A stretch of DNA of 64,000 nucleotides, taken from positions 163,795 through 227,794 of the forward strand of contig NZ_KI519439.1 of NCBI RefSeq assembly GCF_000482485.1, in the 5' to 3' direction. The notes beneath the pieces were generated by a model. The model was not told the DNA's origin, did no database searches, and was given only the letters and a program-made list of their open reading frames with translations. The position numbers were made by a program, and so were the translations under genes. The DNA is from Paucisalibacillus globulus DSM 18846 (GTDB lineage Bacteria > Bacillota > Bacilli > Bacillales > Amphibacillaceae). Below, one piece after another: positions 9,174-18,371 of this stretch; the stretch's first letter is position 1, and each line of letters begins with the position of its first letter.

Positions 9174-9483
9174 ATGAAAGGGTGAAAATCTTCCTCTGAA
9201 TACGGAGAATAAGAGTGGTTCATACATCATTTCATGCAGAGATTCCGGTTGAAATGAACAATGAAACTCCCATTATTTTGCAATTCACTCCAATATGTTT
9301 AACCTTGTCCTCAATTGGGAAAAGCTATAGAAGAATTACTAATTTTGTCAAAAAGTGCCACAAAACTAGTTAACTCTTCATGTTTAGCCAGAATATGGCA
9401 ACTTTGTGACTGGTATATTTATTTTTATAGGATATACTAAAAATTGAAAAGTAATTCTAAAATTGGATTGGGGGATTTTCTCA
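9174..9483. other. Intergenic region before cccB, no gene seen
   Basis: About 310 nt of AT-rich DNA lie between the prfB terminator and the cytochrome gene. I find no convincing open reading frame or RNA. A weak promoter may lie near 9400-9445 (TTGTGA with TATAGG-like or GATATACT sequences), but the spacing is poor, so I do not call it. Confidence 0.5.
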
Positions 9484-9831
9484 ATGAAAAAATGGTTAGT
9501 AGCTATGCTATTCGGATCTGCATTAGTACTAGGTGCTTGTGGTGGAGACGATGGCGATGACAATGGTGCAACAAGTGATACAGGTAATGAGAGTGGCGAA
9601 ACAGCTTCAGCAGTAGAAGATGTATATGAATCAAGCTGTGCAGCGTGTCACGGTGCTGACTTATCTGGTGGTGCAGGTCCAAATCTTGCAGCAATTGGAG
9701 CAGACTATTCTGTTGATGAGCTAAAAGACATTATTGCAAATGGAACTGACGGTAATATGCCGGCATTCAGTGGTAAACTATCTGATGATGAAATTCAACA
9801 ATTAGCAGATTGGTTAGGCGCTAAAAAATAA
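9484..9831 (+). CDS. cccB: Cytochrome c551, lipid-anchored
   Basis: The 115-residue protein has a lipoprotein signal peptide (MKKWLVAMLFGSALVLGACG, Cys around residue 20), an acidic Gly/Asp/Ser linker, then a single class I cytochrome c domain with the haem motif CAACH. The likely methionine ligand is in GNMPAF. It carries electrons on the outer face of the membrane. B. subtilis cccB also follows prfB. The ATG at 9484 is chosen over a TTG at 9463 because it gives a proper signal peptide and GGGGG lies upstream. Confidence 0.92.
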   Translation: MKKWLVAMLFGSALVLGACGGDDGDDNGATSDTGNESGETASAVEDVYESSCAACHGADLSGGAGPNLAAIGADYSVDELKDIIANGTDGNMPAFSGKLSDDEIQQLADWLGAKK

Positions 9832-9837
9832 TTAAGA

Positions 9838-9882
9838 GTTAAAAGGCTTAAACTGAGTTAATCAGTTTAAGCCTTTTTTATT
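9838..9882 (+). terminator. Rho-independent terminator after cccB
   Basis: AAAAGGCTTAAACTGA and the matching ATCAGTTTAAGCCTTTT form a long, nearly perfect stem with a short loop and a T-run. Confidence 0.92.
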
Positions 9883-10049
9883 TTGTGAAAACAAAAATAC
9901 AACCTAACCCAATAGGGAAAATGGTATATTATATGAGACTTAATTCCTATATTTCCTTGGATTTCGCCATATTTCAACAAGATTCTACAACATTTTTACC
10001 TTTGAAATATAAATGTAATAAATTTATGTCTAAAAAAGTTGTTGAAAGA

Positions 10050-10058
10050 TGGTATAAT
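10050..10058 (+). promoter_or_regulatory. Extended -10 promoter of ftsE
   Basis: TGGTATAAT is a perfect TGnTATAAT extended -10 element, 60 nt before ftsE. No good -35 hexamer stands 17 nt upstream, which is common for extended -10 promoters. Confidence 0.5.
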
Positions 10059-10118
10059 GGTTAAGAATCTCGAGCAAAATAAGTCTTTTTGACTAATTTT
10101 ATGTAAAGGTGATTAAAT

Positions 10119-10805
10119 ATGATTTTAATGAATGACATATATAAAACATATGGAAATGGTGTAACAGCCCTGAATGGTATTAATGTTGAAATTGAACAAG
10201 GTGAATTTGTTTATATTGTCGGACCAAGTGGTGCCGGCAAATCATCGTTTATTAAATTAATGTACCGTGAAATTAAACCTACACGTGGATCCCTACTTAT
10301 CAATAATAAGGATATTAGTGAAATAAAAGAAAAAGACGTTCCTTTGCTACGTAGAAATATTGGAGTTATCTTTCAAGACTTCCGCCTTCTACCAAAGCTA
10401 TCAGTCTATGAGAATGTTGCCTTTGCTCTTGAAGTAATTGAAGAGTCTCCACGTAATATTCGTAAACGTGTTATGGATGTATTGGATTTAGTAGGACTGA
10501 AAAATAAATCACGTTTTTTTCCTAATGAGCTTTCTGGTGGTGAACAGCAACGTGTATCTATTGCACGTGCCATTGTAAACCGTCCTAAAATTGTTATTGC
10601 CGATGAGCCAACTGGTAACCTGGATCCAGATACATCATGGGAGATTATGCGTGTTTTTGAAGAGATTAATAATAGTGGGACAACCATTATTATGGCTACC
10701 CACAGTAAAGAAATCGTAAACACAATTAAAAAGCGCGTAATTGCAATTGAGGATGGCTTAATTGTAAGAGATGAACAGCGAGGTGATTACGGTTATGAAA
10801 GCTAG
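10119..10805 (+). CDS. ftsE: FtsE, cell division ABC ATPase
   Basis: The 228-residue ABC ATPase is complete, with Walker [10 protein letters not shown] (residues about 35-43), Q-loop IFQDFRLLP, signature [14 protein letters not shown] and Walker [14 protein letters not shown]. FtsE works with the membrane protein FtsX to transmit ATP hydrolysis across the membrane and activate cell-wall hydrolases at division or during elongation. ftsX overlaps its end by 11 nt, and a coiled-coil murein hydrolase gene follows, so the full FtsEX module is present. Confidence 0.96.
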   Translation: MILMNDIYKTYGNGVTALNGINVEIEQGEFVYIVGPSGAGKSSFIKLMYREIKPTRGSLLINNKDISEIKEKDVPLLRRNIGVIFQDFRLLPKLSVYENVAFALEVIEESPRNIRKRVMDVLDLVGLKNKSRFFPNELSGGEQQRVSIARAIVNRPKIVIADEPTGNLDPDTSWEIMRVFEEINNSGTTIIMATHSKEIVNTIKKRVIAIEDGLIVRDEQRGDYGYES

Positions 10806-11688
10806 AACAATAAAAAGACATTTACGGGAAGGTCTAAAAAACATTGTACGTAATGGTTGGATGACTGTAGCATCAGTTGGTGCAGTAACCATGACATTAC
10901 TGCTTGTTGGTGCTTTCCTTGGGTTAATACTGAACTTAAATCATATGGCAGAGAAAATTGAGGATGATGTCGTTATAAAAGTTCTCATTGATTTAGCTGC
11001 AAATGATGAAGATGTTATTGCACTTGGGAAGGATTTAGAGAAAGTTTCCGGTGTTGAAACGGTTATTTTTTCATCTAAAGATGAAGAGTTAAATAGCTTA
11101 ATAGATAGCATGGGTGAAGGTGGAGAAGTTTGGGAGTTGTATGAACAAGAAAACCCATTAAACCACGCTTATATAATAAAAGCGACAGATCCACATAATA
11201 CAGAGGCTATTGCTGCAGAAGTTAAGAAACTAAACGCTGTTGATTCTGTTTCCTTTGGTCAGGAAGTTGCTCAAAACTTATTCAAGTTTACGGATTATGC
11301 AAGAACAGTTGGGATTATTCTGATAGCTGGTCTCGTATTAACAGCGATTTTCCTAATTTCAAATACGATTAAATTAACGATTATGGCAAGAAGTACAGAG
11401 ATTGGAATTATGAAATTAGTAGGTGCAACTAATAGTTTCATCCGTGGGCCGTTCTTTGTTGAAGGTTTATTATTAGGAGTACTTGGCTCAATTATCCCAA
11501 TTACAGTTGTATTAGCAGGCTATAAAATAATTGAAACTAGTGTTGGTGGTATTTCCTCCATTGGTTTCGTGGAAATGCTTCCGTTCAACCCGTTTGCATG
11601 GCAGCTAGCAGGTATTATTCTAATTGTTGGTGCTGGTATCGGAATTTGGGGTAGTTTGATGAGTGTTCGTAAATTCTTAAAAGTATAA
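10795..11688 (+). CDS. ftsX: FtsX, cell division ABC permease-like protein
   Basis: The 297-residue membrane protein has four predicted transmembrane segments, one near residues 20-45 and three in the C-terminal third, and a large extracytoplasmic loop between the first two. In other species that loop binds the coiled-coil domain of the partner hydrolase. The start at 10771 is rejected in favour of ATG 10795 (GAGGTG 8 nt upstream, giving [20 protein letters not shown]), which overlaps ftsE by 11 nt. Confidence 0.95.
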   Translation: MKARTIKRHLREGLKNIVRNGWMTVASVGAVTMTLLLVGAFLGLILNLNHMAEKIEDDVVIKVLIDLAANDEDVIALGKDLEKVSGVETVIFSSKDEELNSLIDSMGEGGEVWELYEQENPLNHAYIIKATDPHNTEAIAAEVKKLNAVDSVSFGQEVAQNLFKFTDYARTVGIILIAGLVLTAIFLISNTIKLTIMARSTEIGIMKLVGATNSFIRGPFFVEGLLLGVLGSIIPITVVLAGYKIIETSVGGISSIGFVEMLPFNPFAWQLAGIILIVGAGIGIWGSLMSVRKFLKV

Positions 11689-11814
11689 AGACAATTCATG
11701 AACTAGTACTATATGCCCACTTGCTTTTTTGATAAAAAGGCATTAGGGAATTTAGTACTAGTTACATAGTTGAAAGAGATAGATTACCAGATTACTTGGA
11801 GGGCAGGGGAAATA

Positions 11815-13194
11815 ATGAAGAAAAAGATTGGAATATGTTTTTTAGTTGCCCTAACGGCATTCGGAACGGTCTCCTTTGATTGGAACATTGTTTCTGCTCA
11901 AACAGAAGATGAGATTAAAAAGGAAATCAAGGACTTAGAAAAAGAACAATTGCAACTAGGTGAGGAAAAGGAAGATATTCAAAATAATAAAAGTGAAACA
12001 GAAGAAAAGATTGAAGAGAATTTAAATGAACAAGCTTCTGTTCAAAGTCAGATTGATTCACTTGATCAAAAGTTAAATGATACAAAGGCAACTATCACTG
12101 CTAAACAAGGGGAAATAGATGCAACAAATAAAGAAATTGAAGAATTAACTTCTAAAATTGAGGACTTAAAAAATGAAATTAAGCAGTTAAAAGAAGAAAT
12201 AGAAGTATTGCTTGAACGTATTGCTGAACGTGAAGAATTACTTTCGGAACGTCTACGAACCATTCAAAGAAGTGGTGGGGCAATGAGATACCTAGAAGTA
12301 CTTCTTGGTTCAAAAAGCTTCTCTGACTTTATTTCTAGAACGGCAGCAGTTAATATTATGATGGATCAGGATAAGGCAATCCTTGAATCTTTAGCAAATG
12401 ATAAAAAAGAAGTAGAGAACAAGAAATCAACTGTCGAAAGTAATAAAAAAGATGTTGAGTCAAAACGTCAAGAAGTCGAAGATAATAAAGTAGCTTTAGA
12501 AGGACAGAAGAATGAATTAGTTGCACTTGAAAAACAATTAGATGAGCAAATGGCAGAAAGACAGATTTTACTTGCTAAGCTTGAGGAAGAACATCATCAT
12601 TTAGAGCAATATGTCATTACATTAGAAGATGAGCAACGATTCCTAGCACAACAAGAAGAAGCTGCAAAGAAAGCTCAGCAAATAGCAGAACAGCAATTAG
12701 CGGCATTAGCGCAAAAGAATGAAAGTTCAAATTCGAATAATAATGCAAGTAGTCCAAATGCTGGAACAGGTAAATTTATTTGGCCAGCTTCTGGATCAAG
12801 AACATCTAATTTTGGTTGGAGAGTACATCCTATATACTTTACGAAGAACTATCATGGTGGAGTAGATATAGGTGCTCCAAAAGGTACCCCAATCTATTCA
12901 TCCGGTGCTGGGGTTGGAGTAGTTAGTACAGCAGAATATCACAGTTCCTACGGTAACCATGTCATGGTTGTAAATATTATAGATGGTCAAACATACGTGA
13001 CCAATTATGCTCATATGTCCAGTATTGCTGTTAGTCCGGGTCAACAAGTTGAACAAGGACAAGTAATTGGCTATGTCGGTTCAACCGGTGATTCTACTGG
13101 TCCACACCTTCATTTTGAAATTCATCTAAATCGTTATGTTGGTGTAAATCCTAATACTACAAATGCAGTAAACCCAGTAAATTATTTACCATAA
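11815..13194 (+). CDS. Coiled-coil M23 murein hydrolase, likely FtsEX partner
   Basis: The 459-residue secreted protein has a signal peptide (MKKKIGICFLVALTAFGTV..., likely cleaved at VSA-Q) and a long coiled coil (about residues 25-300; Lys/Glu-rich heptads) with a PcsB-like central part (MRYLEVLLGSKSFSDFISRT). A low-complexity Asn/Ser linker leads to a C-terminal LytM/M23 peptidase domain. Zinc-ligand motifs HGGVDIG and HLHFEIH are intact. The architecture resembles EnvC, and the position directly after ftsX supports activation by FtsEX. In B. subtilis the FtsEX-controlled enzyme, CwlO, has a different catalytic domain and its gene lies elsewhere. The start follows GGAGGGCAGGGG. Confidence 0.9.
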   Translation: MKKKIGICFLVALTAFGTVSFDWNIVSAQTEDEIKKEIKDLEKEQLQLGEEKEDIQNNKSETEEKIEENLNEQASVQSQIDSLDQKLNDTKATITAKQGEIDATNKEIEELTSKIEDLKNEIKQLKEEIEVLLERIAEREELLSERLRTIQRSGGAMRYLEVLLGSKSFSDFISRTAAVNIMMDQDKAILESLANDKKEVENKKSTVESNKKDVESKRQEVEDNKVALEGQKNELVALEKQLDEQMAERQILLAKLEEEHHHLEQYVITLEDEQRFLAQQEEAAKKAQQIAEQQLAALAQKNESSNSNNNASSPNAGTGKFIWPASGSRTSNFGWRVHPIYFTKNYHGGVDIGAPKGTPIYSSGAGVGVVSTAEYHSSYGNHVMVVNIIDGQTYVTNYAHMSSIAVSPGQQVEQGQVIGYVGSTGDSTGPHLHFEIHLNRYVGVNPNTTNAVNPVNYLP

Positions 13195-13198
13195 ATAA

Positions 13199-13237
13199 TG
13201 AAGACATTACATAAAGTTATGTAATGTCTTTTTTAGT
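13199..13237 (+). terminator. Rho-independent terminator after the M23 peptidase gene
   Basis: AAGACATTACATAA and TTATGTAATGTCTT form a perfect stem, followed by TTTT. Confidence 0.92.
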
Positions 13238-13405
13238 GGACAAATAACTTTATCATCATAAAATGAAAAAAGTTTGGCGTCATTAACCATTTTCCTATAT
13301 GATAATAGAATAAGTAGTTTGACTCTTAACAAAAAGTTTGTGTTTACTAAATTTATTAGTGTTTAAGATAGCTACCTTACATATAACTATTACTGGGGTG
13401 ATAAA

Positions 13406-14881
13406 ATGAAGTTGAATAAAATACATATTGTACTTATCTTGGTTGGTGCATTACTTCTCGGATTCATTGGTGCTTATGCTGGGGTTTCTATTGCAACTCC
13501 TGATCAAGCAGAGCAAAACGTAGCAGATAATAGTAATAAAGAGAAAAATCAAACGAACCAACAAGATGATGAACAAAATACGCAAGTACCTGCTGAATGG
13601 CAGAAAGTTGCACAAGCGTACAATATTATTAAAGAAAATTACTTAGAAGGCGCCGAGGAACAACAGTTAATTGCAGGTGCGATTGAAGGGATGCTAGCTA
13701 CATTAGGTGATCCGTATAGCACATACATGGACCTTGAGACGATGGAAAGCTTTAATGAGCAAATTGAGGCATCTTTTGAAGGTATTGGTGCTGAAGTAAG
13801 TATGGTTAATGGATTAGTAACCATTGTTGCCCCAATAAAGGATTCCCCAGCAGAGAAGGTAGGTCTTAGACCAAATGACCAAGTTCTTGAAGTAGATGGT
13901 GAGACTCTGGAAGGCCTTAACTTGAACGAAGCGGTAGCGTTAATTCGTGGGGAAAAAGGTTCTGAAGTAGTGTTAACAATCCTACGAGCGGGAACTGCTG
14001 AGCCATTTGAGGTTTCTATCACTCGTGATACGATTCCAATTGAAACCGTCTATTCTGAAATGAAAACCCAGGAAGGTAAGAAAACGGGTGTAATTGAGAT
14101 TACTAATTTTGCCGAAACAACTTCAAAGGATTTTAATACACAGCTAAAAGCATTAGAAGATGAAGGAATGGAAGGCTTAGTTATTGATGTTCGTGGTAAT
14201 CCAGGTGGTTTATTGAATTCAGTAGAGGAAATACTAATGAATTTTATTCCGAAAGATAAACCATATATTCAAATTGAAGATCAAAAAGGAAATAAACAAC
14301 CATATTTTACAAAGCTGAAAGAGAAAAAAGATTATCCAATTACTGTCTTAGTGGATGAAGGTAGTGCTTCAGCTTCAGAAATTCTTGCTGTAGCAATGAA
14401 GGAAGTTGGCTATGAAGTTGTAGGACATACAACCTTTGGAAAAGGTACCGTGCAGCAAGCTGTTCCATTAGGAGATGGTAGTACGATTAAACTAACTTTC
14501 TTTAAGTGGTTGTCTCCAGAAGGTAATTGGGTACATGATGACGGAGTTGAACCGACAGTCGCTATAGACCAACCAAAATACTTCTACACAAACCCAGTAC
14601 AAATTGAAGAACCATTAGAGTATGATAATACTGGAACTAATGTAGAGAATATCCAACTAATGCTGGAGGGTCTAGGATATACCATAGATCGAACCGATGG
14701 GTATTTTGATAAAGTAACGGAAGAAGCAGTAAAAGCTTTTCAGGATGCTAATGATTTAGAAATGACTGGAAAAGTGGATCAAGATACTGTTGGAATGCTG
14801 GAAGCAAAATTAATTGAAAAAATTCGTAGTGGTGAAGATGATCTACAAATGGACCGAGCATTAGAAGTGGTCTATCAATAA
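13406..14881 (+). CDS. ctpB: Carboxy-terminal processing protease CtpB (S41)
   Basis: The 491-residue protein has an N-terminal membrane anchor (about 8-28), a PDZ domain (about 105-190; EGIGAEVSM, KDSPAEKVGLRPNDQVLEV), an S41 protease core with the nucleophile motif GSASASEI (about 319-326) and the catalytic Lys in FGKGTVQ (about 346), and a C-terminal peptidoglycan-binding domain (about 405-480). In B. subtilis, CtpB cleaves SpoIVFA during sporulation to trigger sigma-K activation. That role is inferred here from orthology and from the position after ftsEX. GGGGTGATAAA precedes the ATG. Confidence 0.93.
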   Translation: MKLNKIHIVLILVGALLLGFIGAYAGVSIATPDQAEQNVADNSNKEKNQTNQQDDEQNTQVPAEWQKVAQAYNIIKENYLEGAEEQQLIAGAIEGMLATLGDPYSTYMDLETMESFNEQIEASFEGIGAEVSMVNGLVTIVAPIKDSPAEKVGLRPNDQVLEVDGETLEGLNLNEAVALIRGEKGSEVVLTILRAGTAEPFEVSITRDTIPIETVYSEMKTQEGKKTGVIEITNFAETTSKDFNTQLKALEDEGMEGLVIDVRGNPGGLLNSVEEILMNFIPKDKPYIQIEDQKGNKQPYFTKLKEKKDYPITVLVDEGSASASEILAVAMKEVGYEVVGHTTFGKGTVQQAVPLGDGSTIKLTFFKWLSPEGNWVHDDGVEPTVAIDQPKYFYTNPVQIEEPLEYDNTGTNVENIQLMLEGLGYTIDRTDGYFDKVTEEAVKAFQDANDLEMTGKVDQDTVGMLEAKLIEKIRSGEDDLQMDRALEVVYQ

Positions 14882-14886
14882 TAGTA

Positions 14887-14916
14887 GAAAGGAATCCAGA
14901 TATGGGTTCCTTTTCT
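14887..14916 (+). terminator. Rho-independent terminator after ctpB
   Basis: AAAGGAATCC pairs with GGGTTCCTTT around a hexanucleotide loop, followed by a short T-run. Confidence 0.75.
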
Positions 14917-15096
14917 GCTTTTGACTATTTAAAACAACAGAGAAAATCAATAATAATTGAGATTTTTCCTTTATCTAAAAGAACCACGATGCTTTTAAAA
15001 TTGTTTTTATGAAAAAGCAGGAAAAAAATCGACAAATGACGAATATATAAGGTTATAATTAGTTTTGATGGGATTGTAGTTGGAAGGTGATTATGA

Positions 15097-16260
15097 ATGT
15101 TACAAGATTGGTTAATTGAAGTAGCAAAAGGGATTGGAAAGCTGTTTCTAAATCCGCTTTTCTATTGGGCAATTATTTTCATCATTTTAGTTGGTATAAA
15201 AAGAATCAAACTAGAAAGAAAATATTTTGGCACAAAGGTATTTGATGTGTTATCAGAGTGGAAAGATACTTGGGGATTCTCAGTAATAATAGGTATCTTT
15301 TACTCTATAGTAGTAGTAGGAATCGGTATGGTTATCTCGTATGAAGCAATTATTATATTGAGTATCGTTACTATTTTGCTAACCTTAACATTCCGTTTTA
15401 CTATGCTTTCTCCAAGTTATACGATTGGGATTACGATAATTATTTTATTGCTATCACCATTATTATCAGAATATCTTCCAGTTCAAGGAGAGATAAATTT
15501 ATCAACACTTGCCATATTACTAGCATTATTTTTATTTGTGGAAGCCCACTTTCTTAGTAGAATTAGGCAAAATGAAACATATCCTTCATTAATTGCAGGG
15601 GATAGAGGTAGTTGGATAGGAAGACATTGGATTAAAAAGTTCTCCATTATTCCTTTATTTACATTAGTTCCATCGGGTTTAATAGAACCTTTTGCTGCCT
15701 ATTGGCCATTCCTTTCTGTTGGCGGTGAAGAATATGCATTAGTTCTTATTCCATTTGTTTTAGGTTTTGAATTTCCTGTACGAGGTAGCATGCCATATGA
15801 AGTTGCCAATCGAAAAGCAATAAACCTCTTAGGACTAGCTGTTATTGTTTTGGCTATAGCAATTGGAAGTATTTTTATGCCATGGCTAGTAATCATTACT
15901 GTAGTAATTGCTATTTTTGGCAGAGAATTTATTAATTATCGATTCCGGATTGCGGATCATGCAAGAAGTCCATTTTTTAATCATACGAATGAAGGATTAA
16001 AAGTACTAAGTGTTATCCCTGGTTCACCAGCAGACAGATTGAATATATTAATTGGGGAAACGATTACAAAGGTAAATGGTCAGAAAATACATAGTGAAGA
16101 TGAATTGTATGAAGCACTTCAACAAACAGGGTCATTCTTTAAAGTGGATTTACTCGATAATAATGGAGAAATTCGATTTATCCAAAGTGCCTTGTATGAA
16201 GGGGATCATCATGAACTAGGGCTAATTTTTACCCGTGAACCATATAGAAAAATTAAATAA
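15097..16260 (+). CDS. minJ: MinJ-like division topology protein
   Basis: The 387-residue polytopic membrane protein has about seven hydrophobic segments (first at residues 15-35, the rest spread to about 285) and a C-terminal PDZ domain (about 300-385; LKVLSVIPGSPADRLNILIG, GETITKVNGQKIHSEDELYE). This matches B. subtilis MinJ (YvjD), which bridges DivIVA to MinD at septa and poles, and the gene sits after ctpB as in B. subtilis. AAGGTGA precedes the ATG. A terminator follows. Confidence 0.88.
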   Translation: MLQDWLIEVAKGIGKLFLNPLFYWAIIFIILVGIKRIKLERKYFGTKVFDVLSEWKDTWGFSVIIGIFYSIVVVGIGMVISYEAIIILSIVTILLTLTFRFTMLSPSYTIGITIIILLLSPLLSEYLPVQGEINLSTLAILLALFLFVEAHFLSRIRQNETYPSLIAGDRGSWIGRHWIKKFSIIPLFTLVPSGLIEPFAAYWPFLSVGGEEYALVLIPFVLGFEFPVRGSMPYEVANRKAINLLGLAVIVLAIAIGSIFMPWLVIITVVIAIFGREFINYRFRIADHARSPFFNHTNEGLKVLSVIPGSPADRLNILIGETITKVNGQKIHSEDELYEALQQTGSFFKVDLLDNNGEIRFIQSALYEGDHHELGLIFTREPYRKIK

Positions 16261-16265
16261 TTAAC

Positions 16266-16304
16266 AGCAAATCCGTATCACAATGGTGGTGCGGATTTTT
16301 TATT
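16266..16304 (+). terminator. Rho-independent terminator after minJ
   Basis: AAATCCG and CGGATTT flank a hairpin with extra partial pairing near the loop, followed by TTTTT. Confidence 0.8.
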
Positions 16305-16375
16305 ATGGTTTTATTGAAGGAAAGTATGCGGAAACTTGTTTTAGGATTATGATAATGTTCTATACATCTAACTGG

Positions 16376-16758
16376 CTTCAAAATAACTTATAACGAGGTC
16401 CTATACTTCATTTTAGCCAAATGTATGCTTCAAAATGATGAATAGCGAGTTCCTATACGTCATTTCAGCTAAATGTATGCTTCAAAATGATGAATAGCGA
16501 GTTCCTATACGTCATTTCAACCAAATGTCTGCTTCCAAATGATGTATAACAAGGTCTTATACGTCATTTCAACCAAATGTCTGCTTCCAAATGATGTATA
16601 ACGAGGTCTTATACGTCATTTCAACCAAATGTCTGCTTCCAAATGATGTATAACGAGGTCTTATACGTCATTTCAACCAAATATCTACTTCAAAATGATG
16701 TATAACGAGGTCCTATACGTCATTTCAGGCAAATATCTGCTTCAAAATGATGTATAGC
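16376..16758. repeat. 52-bp tandem repeat array (7 copies plus a partial)
   Basis: Units begin at 16376, 16428, 16480 and so on with an exact 52-nt period; the eighth, partial unit begins at 16740. Copies differ by a few substitutions and the first is the most diverged. Each unit carries AAATGATGTATA and TATACGTCATTT, which can form a 12-bp stem with one U-G wobble and a 9-nt loop in a plus-strand transcript. A half-unit-like sequence lies just upstream near 16350-16370. A lone relative is at 55742-55783. No protein coding is supported across it. Confidence 0.93.
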
Positions 16759-16919
16759 AATGTATTTCCTAATGTAGTTACCGCACAATTATACAAACTA
16801 CAAAGTAATCACATCTAAGTATTAGCAAGAAAAGAATAGCTCGGGCTAAGTTCGCTAATATTTTTCCGTTTTTCATGCAAACTAATAGTGCAATTATTTT
16901 CGGAAGGAAGATTATATGG

Positions 16920-17459
16920 ATGAAAAGTTATTTATTAGGGGTATGGACTACATTTGATCCAGTATATTATTCATTTTCTAGATTGAGGTATGTTAAAGAT
17001 TTTGAAAAAAATCGTACATTATTCCGTGTTAGACTTACTAGATACAAAGGAAGAACTACTGTATTAAAGGATGGAACGGTTATTCATAAAAATGACTTAC
17101 TTCTAAAAATCCACCTTCATAATGTAAAAATTATGAATGAGTTGTATGCAGTGACAAGTGATACAAAACGTGCAGTTTATATTTATCATATGATAAAACG
17201 GTCAATGCCAATGCTTGCTGAGTATGTGAAAAAACATGAACGCTTTAATGATATTAAAGGGATTATCGGTATAACGAGCCTTTATAAAGGATCCAAACGC
17301 CTTGGGTTTGATAATATTACAATACAAAATGCAGTTTACCGGACTTATAAACGATGGACTTTTTCTCCAATTAATTATATTGCTAGCTCATCCAGACAGG
17401 AAGATCCAAAGTATTTATTTATGTCGAAGGATGAGCTAGTTAATAGATATGGTTGCTGA
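16920..17459 (+). CDS. ykoP: YkoP-like protein of unknown function
   Basis: The 179-residue basic protein shows no clear catalytic motif (first half LFRVRLTRYKGRTTVLKDGT, second half IKGIIGITSLYKGSKRLGFD). It resembles B. subtilis YkoP, and its neighbours here, a metallophosphoesterase and an MGDG-synthase-type glycosyltransferase, correspond to YkoQ and YkoN. The grouping suggests a shared membrane or envelope-lipid role, but this is inference. An upstream in-frame ATG at 16875 lacks a ribosome binding site. ATG 16920 has GGAAGGAAG 9-12 nt before it. It ends facing ykoQ on the other strand. Confidence 0.7.
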   Translation: MKSYLLGVWTTFDPVYYSFSRLRYVKDFEKNRTLFRVRLTRYKGRTTVLKDGTVIHKNDLLLKIHLHNVKIMNELYAVTSDTKRAVYIYHMIKRSMPMLAEYVKKHERFNDIKGIIGITSLYKGSKRLGFDNITIQNAVYRTYKRWTFSPINYIASSSRQEDPKYLFMSKDELVNRYGC

Positions 17460-17462
17460 GAA

Positions 17463-18275
17463 TTATATTGCTATATCGTGAAAGGTGATTTCGGGGCGAC
17501 TTCCAACCCGAATATTGACCCCTGTTTGGCCTAACCCCTCGCTAATATAAAAGGGTGAATTATTATGTGAATGTAATCCTTTAATCATATTAAGACGTGG
17601 GAGTTTTCCCATTTTTACAAGGTGAAAAGCCTTTGGATAGCGGATTTGTCCTCCATGGAAATGACCGGCTAATAAATAATCAAACGGATAATCGTCCATA
17701 TGAAGCACGATATTTGGGTCATGTGTTAGTACAATGTTTATACCCTCTTTAATTTGTTGATAGGATTTCTTAAGGTCACTTCGATTTGTACTGTAATCGT
17801 CAATACCAATAATATTTATATTTTGATTATTTACTTCAATGGTATGGCTAGTATTCTGCATTACCATACAATCATATTGTGTTAACAGTTCCGTTAATCT
17901 AGTTAAATTTGCATCGCGTAAAACATAATCATGATTACCTAGGACAGCGTAAATACCATGTTTAGGCTTCATTTTTTGGAATACTTCAAGATAAGCTTCT
18001 AACTTTGGAATGGTTCGTTTTCGGTCAAGAAAGTCACCAGTTAAAGCAATCATATCAGGATTTTCATTTTCAAGTTTTTTTGCTAGTTCTTCAGGTGTTA
18101 TTGAAATATTTTCAAGGTGTAAGTCAGATAAGTGTAGGATAGATAGGCTAGATTGTTTGATTTGTTGTTTAGAAGAGATTTGGATTTTGTTAATTTGAAC
18201 GTCCTTTGTGTTTTGATTTGCTTTATATATGAGAAAGCTAATTAGTATTAGCATAATAGCAAAAATGATATACAT
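17463..18275 (-). CDS. ykoQ: YkoQ-like membrane-anchored metallophosphoesterase
   Basis: The 270-residue protein has an N-terminal transmembrane anchor (MYIIFAIMLILISFLIYKAN) and a calcineurin-type phosphoesterase domain. All metal-binding motifs are visible: LHLSDLHLE, ALTGDFLDRK, VLGNHDYVL, LTHDPNI and LAGHFHGGQ. The family includes enzymes acting on phospholipid headgroups or nucleotides; the substrate here is unknown. It is convergent with ykoP (3 nt apart) and divergent from ykoN. Confidence 0.85.
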   Translation of the reverse strand: MYIIFAIMLILISFLIYKANQNTKDVQINKIQISSKQQIKQSSLSILHLSDLHLENISITPEELAKKLENENPDMIALTGDFLDRKRTIPKLEAYLEVFQKMKPKHGIYAVLGNHDYVLRDANLTRLTELLTQYDCMVMQNTSHTIEVNNQNINIIGIDDYSTNRSDLKKSYQQIKEGINIVLTHDPNIVLHMDDYPFDYLLAGHFHGGQIRYPKAFHLVKMGKLPRLNMIKGLHSHNNSPFYISEGLGQTGVNIRVGSRPEITFHDIAI

Positions 18276-18371
18276 CTTTTAAATTCCTCCCCGTAAAGGA
18301 TTATATCATGCCTAAAGCTTCCTAAGCATTGGTAAATGAAGGGATTATATTGAAGGTGATGGGGTGAGAAA

